Positions 8,330 to 17,148 of a stretch of 64,000 nt of DNA are shown here, one piece after another. The position numbers and the translations under genes are program-made. The stretch spans positions 62,001-126,000 of the forward strand of contig NZ_CAMTIA010000002.1 of the NCBI RefSeq assembly GCF_947072475.1. The letters are read 5' to 3'. This DNA is from an uncultured Deefgea sp. GTDB taxonomy: Bacteria; Pseudomonadota; Gammaproteobacteria; Burkholderiales; Chitinibacteraceae. The notes under the pieces are model-generated. The model was not told the DNA's origin, made no database searches, and was given only the letters and a program-made list of their open reading frames with translations. Position 1 is the first letter of the stretch. Each line of letters starts with the position of its first letter.

Positions 8330-8953
8330 ATGCTAGGCATCACGGATCTTTGGGCGTATGTATTGGGGACGGTACTGATTATTTTAGTGCCTGGCCCCAA
8401 CTCACTGTTTGCACTGACCATGGCCAGCACCCGTGGTCGTAAGGCGGGCTTTGCGGCTGCAGCGGGCATTGTGGTGGGTGATTTAATTTTAATGCTGGCG
8501 GCCAGTTTAGGGGTTGCTTCTTTAATGAAGGCCAACCCGATTGCCTTTGATATCGTGCGTTATTTAGGCGCTGCTTATCTGACGTATATCGGTATACGCG
8601 CTTTATTTTTTAAGTCTCAGACAGATACCCCTGAGGCTAGTCGCCCTCAGCACTCGGCAAAAAAAGCCTTTCGCTCAGCGCTCGGTATTTCATTGGTGAA
8701 TGTCAAAGCGATTTTATTTTTTATGGCGTTTTTTCCGCAGTTCGTGAACCCCAACTACCCACACGTTTGGCATACTTTTGCCGCGCTCGGGCTCATCGTG
8801 CAATTGGTCAGCATCAGCTATTTGACCACTTTAATCTTGGTTGGCAGCAGCCTAGCACGCCGACTTTCAGCTAAAATCTGGCTGAAAACCGTATTGAATA
8901 AATTAGTAGGCACTTTGTTTGTCAGCTTTGGGCTGCGCTTGGCACTGAACTGA
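8330..8953 (+). CDS. LysE/RhtB family amino-acid exporter
   Basis: A 207-residue membrane protein with about six hydrophobic segments. The N-terminal LysE signature is clear: VPGPNSLFALTMASTRGRKAGFAAAAGIVVGD. A second conserved part reads GAAYLTYIGIRALF, and the middle loop leads into NVKAILFFMAFFPQFV. The family exports amino acids such as lysine, arginine, threonine or homoserine lactone. Its ATG directly follows the argF stop with no gap, and argG follows 43 bases on. Export of arginine or a related product is therefore plausible but not shown by the sequence. Confidence 0.9.
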   Translation: MLGITDLWAYVLGTVLIILVPGPNSLFALTMASTRGRKAGFAAAAGIVVGDLILMLAASLGVASLMKANPIAFDIVRYLGAAYLTYIGIRALFFKSQTDTPEASRPQHSAKKAFRSALGISLVNVKAILFFMAFFPQFVNPNYPHVWHTFAALGLIVQLVSISYLTTLILVGSSLARRLSAKIWLKTVLNKLVGTLFVSFGLRLALN

Positions 8954-8996
8954 TTGAGCAATTATCTTTCTTGAACTAAAGACTAAGGCAATATGT

Positions 8997-10220
8997 ATGT
9001 CCGATATTAATAAAGTAGTTCTCGCTTATTCCGGCGGCCTTGATACTTCTGTGATTTTGAAATGGCTGCAAGACACTTATCAATGTGAAGTCGTCACCTT
9101 TACTGCCGATCTTGGCCAAGGTGAAGAGCTAGAACCTGCCCGCCAAAAAGCACTGCAATTTGGGATTAAGCCAGAAAATATTTTTATCGATGACTTACGC
9201 GAAGAATTCGTGCGTGACTTTGTTTTCCCAATGTTCCGTGCCAACACCGTGTACGAAGGCGAATACCTACTTGGCACTTCAATTGCCCGTCCATTGATCG
9301 CCAAACGCCAAATTGAAATCGCCAATCAAACCAACGCCGATGCGGTATCGCATGGCGCAACCGGCAAAGGCAATGATCAAGTTCGTTTCGAATTGGGTTA
9401 CTACGGCTTGAAACCCGACGTTAAAGTGATTGCGCCTTGGCGTGAATGGGATTTGTTGTCACGCGAAAAACTGCTGGCCTACGCAGAAAAACACCATATC
9501 CCAGTGGATATGAAGCACCAAAACGGCGGCGCGCCCTACTCAATGGATGCCAACCTATTACACATCAGCTTTGAGGGCCGTCACCTCGAAAACCCATCGG
9601 CTGAAGCAGAAGAAACCATGTGGCGCTGGAGTGTCAGTCCAGAAGCTGCGCCAGATGCTGCTGAATACCTCGATGTAGAGTTTGAAAAAGGCGACATCGT
9701 GGCACTCAATGGCGTGCGTATGTCACCAGCAACCGTACTAACCAAACTCAATGAACTCGGCGGCAAGCATGGCATTGGCCGTTTGGACTTGGTTGAAAAC
9801 CGCTACGTCGGTATGAAATCACGCGGTTGCTACGAAACACCCGGTGGCACCATCATTTTGAAAGCGCATCGCGCGATTGAATCGATCACGCTCGACCGTG
9901 AAGTGGCGCACTTGAAAGACGACTTAATGCCGCGTTATGCCAGCATGATTTACAACGGCTTCTGGTGGGCCCCAGAGCGTAAAGTATTGCAAACACTGAT
10001 CGATGCCACACAAACCACCGTCAACGGCTGGGTTCGCATCAAGCTCTATAAAGGCAATGTGATTGTGGTGAGTCGCGACTCAAAAACTAATTCGCTATTT
10101 GATATGAATATCGCGACTTTTGATGATGATGGCGGCGCTTATAATCAAGTCGATGCCGGCGGCTTTATTAAACTAAATGCCTTGCGGATGCGAATTGCGG
10201 GCCGTTTAAATCAAAAATAA
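8997..10220 (+). CDS. argG: argininosuccinate synthase
   Basis: A 407-residue enzyme of the standard type. It opens with the PP-loop [11 protein letters not shown] (about 9-19) and has the [14 protein letters not shown] segment, the [15 protein letters not shown] motif and the [13 protein letters not shown] motif. It ligates citrulline and aspartate using ATP. Two ATG codons are close together (8993 out of frame; 8997 used). Probably cotranscribed with argF and the LysE exporter, completing two adjacent steps of arginine synthesis. Confidence 0.97.
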   Translation: MSDINKVVLAYSGGLDTSVILKWLQDTYQCEVVTFTADLGQGEELEPARQKALQFGIKPENIFIDDLREEFVRDFVFPMFRANTVYEGEYLLGTSIARPLIAKRQIEIANQTNADAVSHGATGKGNDQVRFELGYYGLKPDVKVIAPWREWDLLSREKLLAYAEKHHIPVDMKHQNGGAPYSMDANLLHISFEGRHLENPSAEAEETMWRWSVSPEAAPDAAEYLDVEFEKGDIVALNGVRMSPATVLTKLNELGGKHGIGRLDLVENRYVGMKSRGCYETPGGTIILKAHRAIESITLDREVAHLKDDLMPRYASMIYNGFWWAPERKVLQTLIDATQTTVNGWVRIKLYKGNVIVVSRDSKTNSLFDMNIATFDDDGGAYNQVDAGGFIKLNALRMRIAGRLNQK

Positions 10221-10226
10221 GCTCGT

Positions 10227-10268
10227 CGCCTACACCGTGCTTTCTTTAAACAAAGCACGGCGTAGACG
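10227..10268. terminator. long hairpin after argG
   Basis: A 17-bp stem with two mismatches (CGCCTACACCGTGCTTT with AAAGCACGGCGTAGACG) and an 8-base loop. The tail is A-rich rather than T-rich, so it may be an mRNA-stabilising hairpin as much as a terminator. Confidence 0.5.
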
Positions 10269-10310
10269 CAAAAAGTAGTACAACACAGCAACAAAATTAC
10301 TTATCGACTT

Positions 10311-10337
10311 AACGGCTCGGAATATTCTGAGCCGTTT
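10311..10337 (+). terminator. hairpin upstream of DUF2788 gene
   Basis: AACGGCTC...GAGCCGTT is an 8-bp perfect stem followed by a modest T-rich tail. It could end the arg transcript or lie in the leader of the next gene. Confidence 0.45.
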
Positions 10338-10361
10338 GTATTCCTTTAACCGAGATCACAA

Positions 10362-10583
10362 ATGCTAGATGCCTTATTAGCCATGGATGAAGAACTGTTC
10401 ACCACGCTGTCGGTGACCATTTTATGCAGTGCTTTAATCATCTATATGGGTTTTATCATTTACAATTTGGCCAAAGAATCAAAAGCCGGTAAATACGGCA
10501 CCATTGTATTGTTCTTTGTGCTTGGTTTTGGCATGCTCGGTTTTATTGCTAAAGAAATTCTATCTAAAGTATTACTCAAATAA
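10362..10583 (+). CDS. DUF2788 domain membrane protein
   Basis: A 73-residue protein with two hydrophobic segments (about 15-38 and 48-67) joined by a short charged loop (AKESKAGKYG). The pattern FTTLSVTILCSALIIYMGFIIYNLAKESKAGK and the following FVLGFGMLGFIAKEIL match the small DUF2788 family of proteobacterial inner-membrane proteins. Function unknown. It is followed 22 bases later by ppnP and may share its transcript. Confidence 0.8.
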   Translation: MLDALLAMDEELFTTLSVTILCSALIIYMGFIIYNLAKESKAGKYGTIVLFFVLGFGMLGFIAKEILSKVLLK

Positions 10584-10605
10584 ATTTTTCACTTAGGAAG
10601 TCACT

Positions 10606-10917
10606 ATGAGCCAATTTGATCAAGTTTCTGTTTTAAAACAAGGCAATGTCTATTTTGATGGCAAATGCGTCAGCCATACTGTTTTGTTTGCCGATGGCAG
10701 CAAAAAAACCATCGGTGTTATTCAGCCCTCTACCCTTACTTTTAATACCGGCGCGGCTGAAATCATGGAAGTTGTCGCTGGGGTATGTTCAGTGAAGCAA
10801 GCCAACGAAAGCACTGCAACAACATACTCTGCCGGTCAATCATTTAGCGTTCCCGCCAATTCAAGCTTTGATATCGAAACCATCGAAACACTGCATTACG
10901 TTTGTCATTTCGCCTAA
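10606..10917 (+). CDS. ppnP: pyrimidine/purine nucleoside phosphorylase PpnP
   Basis: A 103-residue single-domain cupin matching the YaiE/PpnP (DUF1255) family. It has [26 protein letters not shown] near the start, [12 protein letters not shown] in the middle, and the Gly-Pro-like cupin close [14 protein letters not shown] with a C-terminal HYVCHFA. PpnP splits a wide range of nucleosides into base and ribose 1-phosphate. A good AGGAAG Shine-Dalgarno sits 7 bases before the ATG. Length and motifs are complete. Confidence 0.92.
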   Translation: MSQFDQVSVLKQGNVYFDGKCVSHTVLFADGSKKTIGVIQPSTLTFNTGAAEIMEVVAGVCSVKQANESTATTYSAGQSFSVPANSSFDIETIETLHYVCHFA

Positions 10918-11003
10918 TTCATAGCATGCATCAAGTGAATCAACACTTGATTCACTTGAACTTCAAACCTATTTTATTTATTCATCATCCTGCGAGCCTC
11001 ATT

Positions 11004-11498
11004 ATGCCTTCTTTCGACATTACCTCTGCCACCGATATGGTCGCGCTAAAAAATGCGATTGACGTGGCGGCAAAGACCATTATTAATCGTTACGACTTTA
11101 AAGGCACCAGTGCCAAAGTTGAACTGAATGAGAAAGATAAACTGATCACTTTACATGGTGACTCTGATTTTCAACTCGATCAAATTAAAGATATTGTTTT
11201 CCCTGCCCTAGAAAAAAAAGAACCCGATAGCAGTAAACGCCTAGAACAAGGCGATGTGCAAAAAGTATCTGGTAATAAAGTCAAACAAACACTCACCATT
11301 AAAGATGGTATCGATCAAGAATTAGCCAAAAAAATTACTCGTATTATTAAGGATTCAAAACTGAAAGTGCAAGCGGCAATTCAAGGTGATGAAGTCCGCA
11401 TTACCGGCAAAGATCGCGATGTATTGCAAAGCGTGATTGCCTTAATGCGTCAATCAATCAGCGACTTTCCTTTGCAATATCAAAATTTCCGCGACTAA
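11004..11498 (+). CDS. YajQ family nucleotide-binding protein
   Basis: 164 residues from the ATG at 11004, the start that gives the family's normal opening MPSFDITS; an earlier in-frame start at 10902 would overlap ppnP. Family motifs present: ALKNAIDVAAKTIINRYDFKGTSA, then KKEPDSSKRLEQGDVQKVSGNKVKQ, and the end RQSISDFPLQYQNFRD. The protein has two similar alpha-beta domains. YajQ proteins bind nucleotides, and some (Xc_3703 in Xanthomonas) bind cyclic di-GMP and affect transcription. Whether this one binds cyclic di-GMP cannot be told from sequence. Confidence 0.93.
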   Translation: MPSFDITSATDMVALKNAIDVAAKTIINRYDFKGTSAKVELNEKDKLITLHGDSDFQLDQIKDIVFPALEKKEPDSSKRLEQGDVQKVSGNKVKQTLTIKDGIDQELAKKITRIIKDSKLKVQAAIQGDEVRITGKDRDVLQSVIALMRQSISDFPLQYQNFRD

Positions 11499-11629
11499 AA
11501 CCTCAATAAAGGTGTGGCATAAATCGTGGCTTGTCGTGAAAATCTAACCCAAACAAGCCACGTTTGACCCTGATCAACATCAATGACATAACAATACGTT
11601 TAGATGGTGTTCATCACGTGGAGAACACT

Positions 11630-11794
11630 ATGGACAACACACCGATTGCCAACATTCTAACCTCGACCATTGGCCTGCTGAGCTTATTTACGATCGGCTT
11701 TATTATTGCAATGGCCATATACCTATATATTTATGTGCAACGCCATATTAATACTGAAATTGCCGAGCAAAATGCCAAGCAAGATAAAATCTAG
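11630..11794 (+). CDS. DUF3149-like small membrane protein
   Basis: 54 residues from the ATG at 11630, which has a TGGAG Shine-Dalgarno; an upstream in-frame start at 11564 lacks one. A short polar N-terminus leads to TSTIGLLSLFTIGFIIAMAIYLYIYV, one transmembrane helix, then a charged tail. This layout, including the GLLSL motif at the membrane entry, matches the tiny DUF3149 proteins of Betaproteobacteria. Function unknown. It precedes a very stable bidirectional terminator. Confidence 0.7.
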   Translation: MDNTPIANILTSTIGLLSLFTIGFIIAMAIYLYIYVQRHINTEIAEQNAKQDKI

Positions 11795-11830
11795 ATTGCT
11801 CGATTTTTATCAAACCTATATGTCAAACCC

Positions 11831-11870
11831 ATAAACAATGCCGAGTTCTATTTAACTCGGCATTGTTTAT
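11831..11870. terminator. 17-bp perfect-stem bidirectional terminator
   Basis: ATAAACAATGCCGAGTT pairs perfectly with AACTCGGCATTGTTTAT around a 6-base loop. It lies between the convergent DUF3149-like gene and the GT39 gene. Confidence 0.8.
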
Positions 11871-11891
11871 TGCGCAGCACCCAAAGACAAA

Positions 11892-13517
11892 TCAGCGCGA
11901 GTAGAGCGAAAAGACTTCGCGATGTTCTCCCAAACGATTCCCCGTCCAAAGCAAATCTTTAACATTCTGCTTGGCGTCATTTTGCTGCAAAGTAAATGAG
12001 CAATGATTACCTGCTCTCGCATCAAACTGCAGATCAGTAAAATAGACCATCGCAGAAATCGGATCTTTTGATAGCTGAGAAACATCAATGCAAGCCTGTG
12101 GATAAGGCTTCATAGCTTTAACCAAACCATCCGCAACTGGGCGATACGACTTACCAGCATCAATCCAAGTCTGAAACAACCCCACCATCAAACCAATCAC
12201 TAACGTTAGACCACAAGTCCAACTCACTAAGGCCCGACGACCAATCGGTCGCTTACGAAATAACATTCGGCCCCACAGCAAAGTCACCACAATCGCAAAT
12301 AGCAAACCCAGTCCCATAGCAGGCATTGGCGTCGAGCTGTATTTTTGCAAATACGCCCCCACCCCTGCAGGAAACCCGGTGACCAATGCCACCCACGCAA
12401 CCCACACCAGCAAAGCGGCAAGACCCAGCGTCAGCGAGCTAAACCAATTTAGAGCTGCGGCAGCACCTCGCCTTAACTCATCAACACCGGCACTTGCAAT
12501 CAATGCCAGCGTCACCAATAACGGCAAAATCAATGGCTCGCTCGCCTTTCCCGACAAAACAATAAAGCCAAGTTGAGCAATCAACATGGTTAATAGTAAT
12601 TGCCAACGCGGCTGCAGCAGCTCATATCGAAACAAATAAATAGACCATGCCGCAAGTGGTAATGCAGGCCAAGCAAACCACACTAAAACGGCAGGCAAGA
12701 AGCCAAACTCATGCCCGAGCGCAAATGAACGAGCACCGCCAAAGACACCCCATGCATAATAGCGCCACCACGTTTGAAATAATTCACCAGAAAGGTTTTG
12801 TAGCGAATAGCCCCACAAAGCCGCAAAAGGCAGTGCAATAATCAAGGCCGTAATGAGTGTCACGACATAACTGATTTTACGCCATTGCTTAAAGAGCAAG
12901 AGTAGCGATGAAATCAACACTGCCAATAGGGCATCCGCCCAGCTAGCGCCAGTCAACAAGACTAAAAACACCAGTGCCAAGATCACGCCAGCACGCAAAG
13001 GGCGCTTCATCGCCAAGGTCAAGGCATAGGCCAGCCATGCAAATGCAGCCAATACCACAACCGCAGGTGACACATGATGCCCCCACAAAGGTAAGCCCAA
13101 GCAACCCAATAAAATAATGACGGCCATACGACCAAAACGTCGACCAAATAAGTCACGAGCGGCTAAGCCCGTTCCCCACATGCCCAACCCCATCCATAAG
13201 CCAGTACTCAATCGAGCCGCATCGTGAGCGGCAACGCCAAACCAAGATAGGGCATTGGCCAATAGTGTGGCCACCCAATAATAAAGTGGCGCCTGACTAA
13301 ACTGCGGCACTTCGGCAATCGACGCAATCGTCCAATTGGCATTGCGCATAAAATAGGCAACAATCGCCATACTGGTATTTTCATCCGGCTTCCATGGATC
13401 ATGCCCAACCAGACCAGGAATAAGCCAGAACAGGCAAAGCAATAACAAAAGCCAAGGCTTGTCTTGGTTTTGTGCCGCAGCAGAGGGAGATTTTAGGTTC
13501 GCTTGATAGGTCAGCAT
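11892..13517 (-). CDS. glycosyltransferase family 39 (PMT/ArnT-like) membrane protein
   Basis: 541 residues from the ATG at 13517; a TTG at 13532 is also in frame but lacks a better ribosome site. A multi-pass protein with about 11-12 hydrophobic helices. The first periplasmic loop has the GT-C signature GHDPWKPDENTSMAI with the conserved Asp-Glu pair, then SQAPLYYWVATLLA. GT-C enzymes of this type use polyprenyl-phosphate sugars to modify lipid A, glycans or proteins; ArnT adds aminoarabinose to lipid A. No arn genes are nearby, so the substrate is unknown. Weakly conserved C-terminal soluble part (about 440-541). Confidence 0.8.
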   Translation of the reverse strand: MLTYQANLKSPSAAAQNQDKPWLLLLLCLFWLIPGLVGHDPWKPDENTSMAIVAYFMRNANWTIASIAEVPQFSQAPLYYWVATLLANALSWFGVAAHDAARLSTGLWMGLGMWGTGLAARDLFGRRFGRMAVIILLGCLGLPLWGHHVSPAVVVLAAFAWLAYALTLAMKRPLRAGVILALVFLVLLTGASWADALLAVLISSLLLLFKQWRKISYVVTLITALIIALPFAALWGYSLQNLSGELFQTWWRYYAWGVFGGARSFALGHEFGFLPAVLVWFAWPALPLAAWSIYLFRYELLQPRWQLLLTMLIAQLGFIVLSGKASEPLILPLLVTLALIASAGVDELRRGAAAALNWFSSLTLGLAALLVWVAWVALVTGFPAGVGAYLQKYSSTPMPAMGLGLLFAIVVTLLWGRMLFRKRPIGRRALVSWTCGLTLVIGLMVGLFQTWIDAGKSYRPVADGLVKAMKPYPQACIDVSQLSKDPISAMVYFTDLQFDARAGNHCSFTLQQNDAKQNVKDLLWTGNRLGEHREVFSLYSR

Positions 13518-13562
13518 GTCATATTCAATCAATTTTTCGAAATAATTTTGGCATAAACCAAT

Positions 13563-13594
13563 AAAAAAAGGCAGCTAAAAAGCTGCCTTTTTTT
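13563..13594. terminator. bidirectional rho-independent terminator
   Basis: GGCAGCT/AGCTGCC stem with A7 and T7 flanks and an AAAA loop. It follows rpmE on the minus strand and separates it from the GT39 gene. Confidence 0.92.
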
Positions 13595-13609
13595 ATTTCT
13601 AAATCTAAA

Positions 13610-13819
13610 TTAACGTGTAAAACGCGCAAATTTAGAATTGAATTTCTCGATACGGCCTGCCGTATCAACGATTTTTTGCTTGCCAGTGTAGAATGGATGG
13701 CATTCAGCGCAAACCTCAACGTGCAAGTCTTTGCATAAAGTAGACTCAGTCTTAAATGCATTGCCGCAAGAGCAAGTCACGTTGATTTCTTCGTAATTAG
13801 GGTGGATACCAGCTTTCAT
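13610..13819 (-). CDS. rpmE: 50S ribosomal protein L31 (zinc-binding form)
   Basis: 69 residues, opening [19 protein letters not shown] and ending NSKFARFTR. The four zinc-ribbon cysteines are present (Cys16, Cys18, Cys37, Cys40), so this is the C+ type rather than the zinc-free RpmE2. It sits just downstream of rho on the same strand, a common neighbourhood, and is followed by a strong terminator. Part of the large ribosomal subunit near the central protuberance. Confidence 0.97.
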   Translation of the reverse strand: MKAGIHPNYEEINVTCSCGNAFKTESTLCKDLHVEVCAECHPFYTGKQKIVDTAGRIEKFNSKFARFTR

Positions 13820-13907
13820 GATTTTTTCCTTAGGTTATCGGGCGCCGGGGTTTTGCCGACGCTGCAAAGCATGGGATTATCGCAAAACAATCCCTAATCT
13901 GCAAGAA

Positions 13908-15164
13908 TTAACGACGCATCGAGTCAAAAAAATCTAAATTCGTTTTTGTTGACTTGAGTTTATCCATCAGAAATTCCATCGCTTCCAAATCATCCATCGG
14001 ATAGAGTAATTTACGTAATACCCAAATACGCTGCAGTTGCTCAGGCTTAATCAGCAGCTCTTCACGACGCGTGCTCGATTTATTGATGTTAATCGATGGG
14101 AAAATTCGCTTCTCTGCCATTCGGCGATCAAGTTGAATCTCGTTATTACCCGTCCCTTTAAATTCTTCGTAGATCACATCGTCCATACGACTACCGGTAT
14201 CAACCAAAGCCGTCGCGATGATGGTCAAACTACCACCTTCTTCAATATTTCGAGCCGCACCAAAGAATCGTTTTGGTCGCTGCAAAGCATTCGCATCAAC
14301 CCCGCCGGTTAACACCTTGCCCGATGACGGTACCACCGTATTATAAGCACGCGCTAACCGGGTAATTGAATCGAGCAAAATAACGACGTCTTTTTTGTGC
14401 TCTACCAAACGTTTCGCTTTTTCAATCACCATCTCAGCAACTTGCACATGGCGTGTCGCTGGCTCATCAAACGTCGACGAAACCACTTCGCCTTTCACTG
14501 AGCGCAGCATTTCGGTCACTTCTTCAGGACGCTCGTCAATCAGTAGTACAATCATCACCACTTCAGGGTGATTTGCAGTAATTGCATGTGCAATATGCTG
14601 CAGCATGACCGTTTTACCGGTTTTAGGCGGGGCCACCAATAAAGCGCGCTGCCCTTTACCGATCGGGGCCATCAAATCGATCACTCGACCGGTGATATTT
14701 TCTTCAGCTTTAATATCACGCTCTAACTTCAAACATTCAGTCGGAAATAAAGGCGTCAGATTTTCAAACAAAATTTTGTGCTTAGAAGCTTCAGGCGCAT
14801 CGCTATTAACACGATCGACTTTCACCAAAGCAAAGTAACGTTCGCCATCTTTAGGAATTCGAATTTCGCCTTCAATCGAATCACCCGTATGCAGATTAAA
14901 GCGACGAATTTGGCTTGGACTGACATAAATATCATCCGGCCCAGCCAAATAAGATGTATCTGGACTACGCAAGAAGCCAAATCCATCAGGCAGCACCTCG
15001 AGCGTACCTTCGCCGAAGATACTCTCCCCTTTTTTTGCACGATTTTTAAGTAAAGCAAAAATTAAATCTTGCTTACGCATGCGATTGGCACCGTCAATTT
15101 CAAAACTAATCGCCATTTCGACTAATTCAGTGACGTGCAGATGTTTTAGGTCAGACAAATGCAT
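13908..15164 (-). CDS. rho: transcription termination factor Rho
   Basis: A 418-residue protein of standard Rho length. The Rho N-domain starts [18 protein letters not shown]; a cold-shock-like RNA-binding domain follows with [27 protein letters not shown]. The ATPase core has Walker [11 protein letters not shown] (about 178-187), the Q-loop region and Walker [17 protein letters not shown], followed by the R-loop segment. It is a hexameric RNA-dependent ATPase ending transcription and should act cell-wide. Flanked by trxA upstream and rpmE downstream, the usual beta/gamma-proteobacterial order. Confidence 0.98.
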   Translation of the reverse strand: MHLSDLKHLHVTELVEMAISFEIDGANRMRKQDLIFALLKNRAKKGESIFGEGTLEVLPDGFGFLRSPDTSYLAGPDDIYVSPSQIRRFNLHTGDSIEGEIRIPKDGERYFALVKVDRVNSDAPEASKHKILFENLTPLFPTECLKLERDIKAEENITGRVIDLMAPIGKGQRALLVAPPKTGKTVMLQHIAHAITANHPEVVMIVLLIDERPEEVTEMLRSVKGEVVSSTFDEPATRHVQVAEMVIEKAKRLVEHKKDVVILLDSITRLARAYNTVVPSSGKVLTGGVDANALQRPKRFFGAARNIEEGGSLTIIATALVDTGSRMDDVIYEEFKGTGNNEIQLDRRMAEKRIFPSININKSSTRREELLIKPEQLQRIWVLRKLLYPMDDLEAMEFLMDKLKSTKTNLDFFDSMRR

Positions 15165-15226
15165 AAATAATTACGCTTAAAATAATATAAAAGGGGAGGT
15201 ATTACGGAAGTTCTAGAAGGGGTAAA

Positions 15227-15257
15227 CAGTGATGTGATCAGATTTAACACATCACTG
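15227..15257. terminator. hairpin between trxA and rho
   Basis: CAGTGATGTG pairs perfectly with CACATCACTG around 11 bases. On the minus strand, the direction of both genes, the tail is only weakly T-rich (TTTACC); on the plus strand it is TTTTTT. It may be a terminator for trxA or a leader structure for rho, which often regulates its own leader. Confidence 0.5.
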
Positions 15258-15294
15258 CTACTTTTTTGAAGCGTATATGTATTTAGCTGTAGTG

Positions 15295-15621
15295 TCAAAT
15301 ATTACTATCAATAAATGCAGTCAACTGCGATTTAGACAACGCACCAACCTTGGTGGCTTTAACTTCCCCACCAACAAACAGCATCAGCGTTGGAATACCG
15401 CGAATGCCAAACTTAGGCGGTGTCGCTTGATTTTCATCGATATTTAATTTCGCTACTTTCAACTTCCCCGCATATTCAAGCGCAATATCATCCAAAATTG
15501 GCGCAATCATTTTGCAAGGGCCACACCATTCAGCCCAGTAATCAACCAGCACTGGCTCTTGAGCTTGCAGCACTTCAACATCAAAACTTGCATCAGTAAC
15601 GTGTAGGATATGTTCACTCAT
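15295..15621 (-). CDS. trxA: thioredoxin 1
   Basis: A 108-residue protein with the full thioredoxin fold signature. The active site WCGPCK lies at residues 32-37, the buried Asp in LVDYWAEWC, the cis-Pro motif [11 protein letters not shown] at about 73-83, and the Gly pair VGALSK near the end. It is a general cytosolic disulfide reductase serving ribonucleotide reductase and other partners. It has an AGAATCC Shine-Dalgarno and lies directly upstream of rho. Confidence 0.97.
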   Translation of the reverse strand: MSEHILHVTDASFDVEVLQAQEPVLVDYWAEWCGPCKMIAPILDDIALEYAGKLKVAKLNIDENQATPPKFGIRGIPTLMLFVGGEVKATKVGALSKSQLTAFIDSNI

Positions 15622-15731
15622 TAGGATTCTCCAATTTCATAAAAGCATTTAAGCTAAGTAAAATAGTAACAAATAACAGCAATTGATTCTTTAGTTAATG
15701 CGGTCGAAAGTCATAATTTCAAGCATTTTTA

Positions 15732-17087
15732 TCAAAAAGCAGCAGCAACCGCTTCATCTAAGCGCTCAACAGCAATCACCGTCATCCCATCAATCGGCTG
15801 CCGAGGTCGATTGGCTTTAGGCACAATCGCCTGCGTAAATCCCAATTTAGCAGCCTCTTTCAGGCGCTCTTGACCACGCTGTACGGGACGCACTTCACCT
15901 GCCAAGCCAACTTCACCAAAAACGACCATTTTTGCAGGCAAAGGCCGATTTTTCAATGACGATACAATGGCGAGCAACATCGCTAAATCGGCTGCGGGCT
16001 CAGAAATCCGTACTCCGCCCACCGCATTAATAAATACATCCTGATCAAAGGCGACAATGCCTGCGTGGCGATGCAATACCGCCAGCAATAAAGCCAATCG
16101 ATTCTGCTCAACGCCTACTGCCAAACGCTTTACCTGTGGTGAATGGGCATCATCCACCAAAGCCTGCACCTCCACCAACATCGGCCGAGTGCCTTCTTGC
16201 GTCACCATGACACACGATCCAGCGACAGGTTCGGCGTGCTGACTTAAAAACATCGCTGATGGGTTAGAGACTTCGCGCAAACCTTTATCGGTCATCGCAA
16301 AAACGCCCAACTCATTCACCGCACCAAATCGATTTTTAATCGCCCGAATCAAACGAAAGCTCGAATGCGTATCGCCTTCAAAATACAACACCGCATCCAC
16401 GATATGCTCAAGCACGCGTGGACCAGCAATGGCACCGTCTTTGGTCACATGACCAACGAGGAGCACTGAAGTGCCATGTCGCTTGGCAAAGCGAGTCAGC
16501 TGCGATGAACATTCTCTAACTTGCGCCACGCTACCCGGGGCACTGGTTAAGGCTTCAGTAAACATGGTTTGAATCGAATCAATCACCACGACTTTAGGTA
16601 CTTCGGCAGTCAGTGCCAATAATATTTTTTCCAAACTGATTTCAGGATAAAGCCGCACCTTAGCCGTTGGCACCCCCAAACGACGCGCCCTTAAAGCAAT
16701 TTGCTGCGCCGATTCTTCACCACTCACGTACAAAACCGCCTGAGTTTCAGAAAGCTTGGCCAAAGCCTGCAATAACAGCGTTGATTTGCCAATCCCTGGA
16801 TCGCCACCAATCAACACCACGCCACCGGGCACCAAACCACCACCCAAAACACGATCGAGCTCTTCCATTTGCGTTGGAATTCGCGGCACTTCTTCGGCAT
16901 TCACTTCCGACAGGTTTTTAATCGCGCCATCGGCAGCTAATGATTGAAAGCGCCCTGTTGCCGCTTTATTTTCAACCACACTTTCTTCCAGCGTATTCCA
17001 GTCGCCACATTGCGGGCATTGCCCTTGCCACTTTGGGGACGTACCGCCACAAACTCGGCATACAAAGGTTGTTTTTACTTTACTCAT
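15732..17087 (-). CDS. radA: DNA repair protein RadA (Sms)
   Basis: 451 residues from the ATG at 17087 (MSKVKTTFVC); an in-frame TTG at 17096 is less likely. It has the N-terminal zinc finger C-x2-C...C-x2-C (CRVCGG and CPQCGDW), Walker A GGDPGIGKSTLL (about 94-105), the RadA-specific KNRFGAVNELGVFAM motif and a C-terminal Lon-like domain (GGVRISEPAADLAMLLAI). RadA is a hexameric helicase that helps branch migration in homologous recombination and, in competent species, natural transformation; that would fit the ComEA-like gene in this window. Confidence 0.97.
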   Translation of the reverse strand: MSKVKTTFVCRVCGGTSPKWQGQCPQCGDWNTLEESVVENKAATGRFQSLAADGAIKNLSEVNAEEVPRIPTQMEELDRVLGGGLVPGGVVLIGGDPGIGKSTLLLQALAKLSETQAVLYVSGEESAQQIALRARRLGVPTAKVRLYPEISLEKILLALTAEVPKVVVIDSIQTMFTEALTSAPGSVAQVRECSSQLTRFAKRHGTSVLLVGHVTKDGAIAGPRVLEHIVDAVLYFEGDTHSSFRLIRAIKNRFGAVNELGVFAMTDKGLREVSNPSAMFLSQHAEPVAGSCVMVTQEGTRPMLVEVQALVDDAHSPQVKRLAVGVEQNRLALLLAVLHRHAGIVAFDQDVFINAVGGVRISEPAADLAMLLAIVSSLKNRPLPAKMVVFGEVGLAGEVRPVQRGQERLKEAAKLGFTQAIVPKANRPRQPIDGMTVIAVERLDEAVAAAF

Positions 17088-17101
17088 AAGATCCAAACTA
17101 A

Positions 17102-17124
17102 AACGGCCCGCACTGCGAGCCGTT
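17102..17124 (-). terminator. terminator after flgL
   Basis: On the minus strand AACGGC-T-CGCA...TGCG-G-GCCGTT forms a compact hairpin followed by TTAG. It sits between the flgL stop and the radA start, so it probably ends the flagellar operon transcript. Confidence 0.6.
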
Positions 17125-17148
17125 CAACAATTCACAAAAAAGAAACCA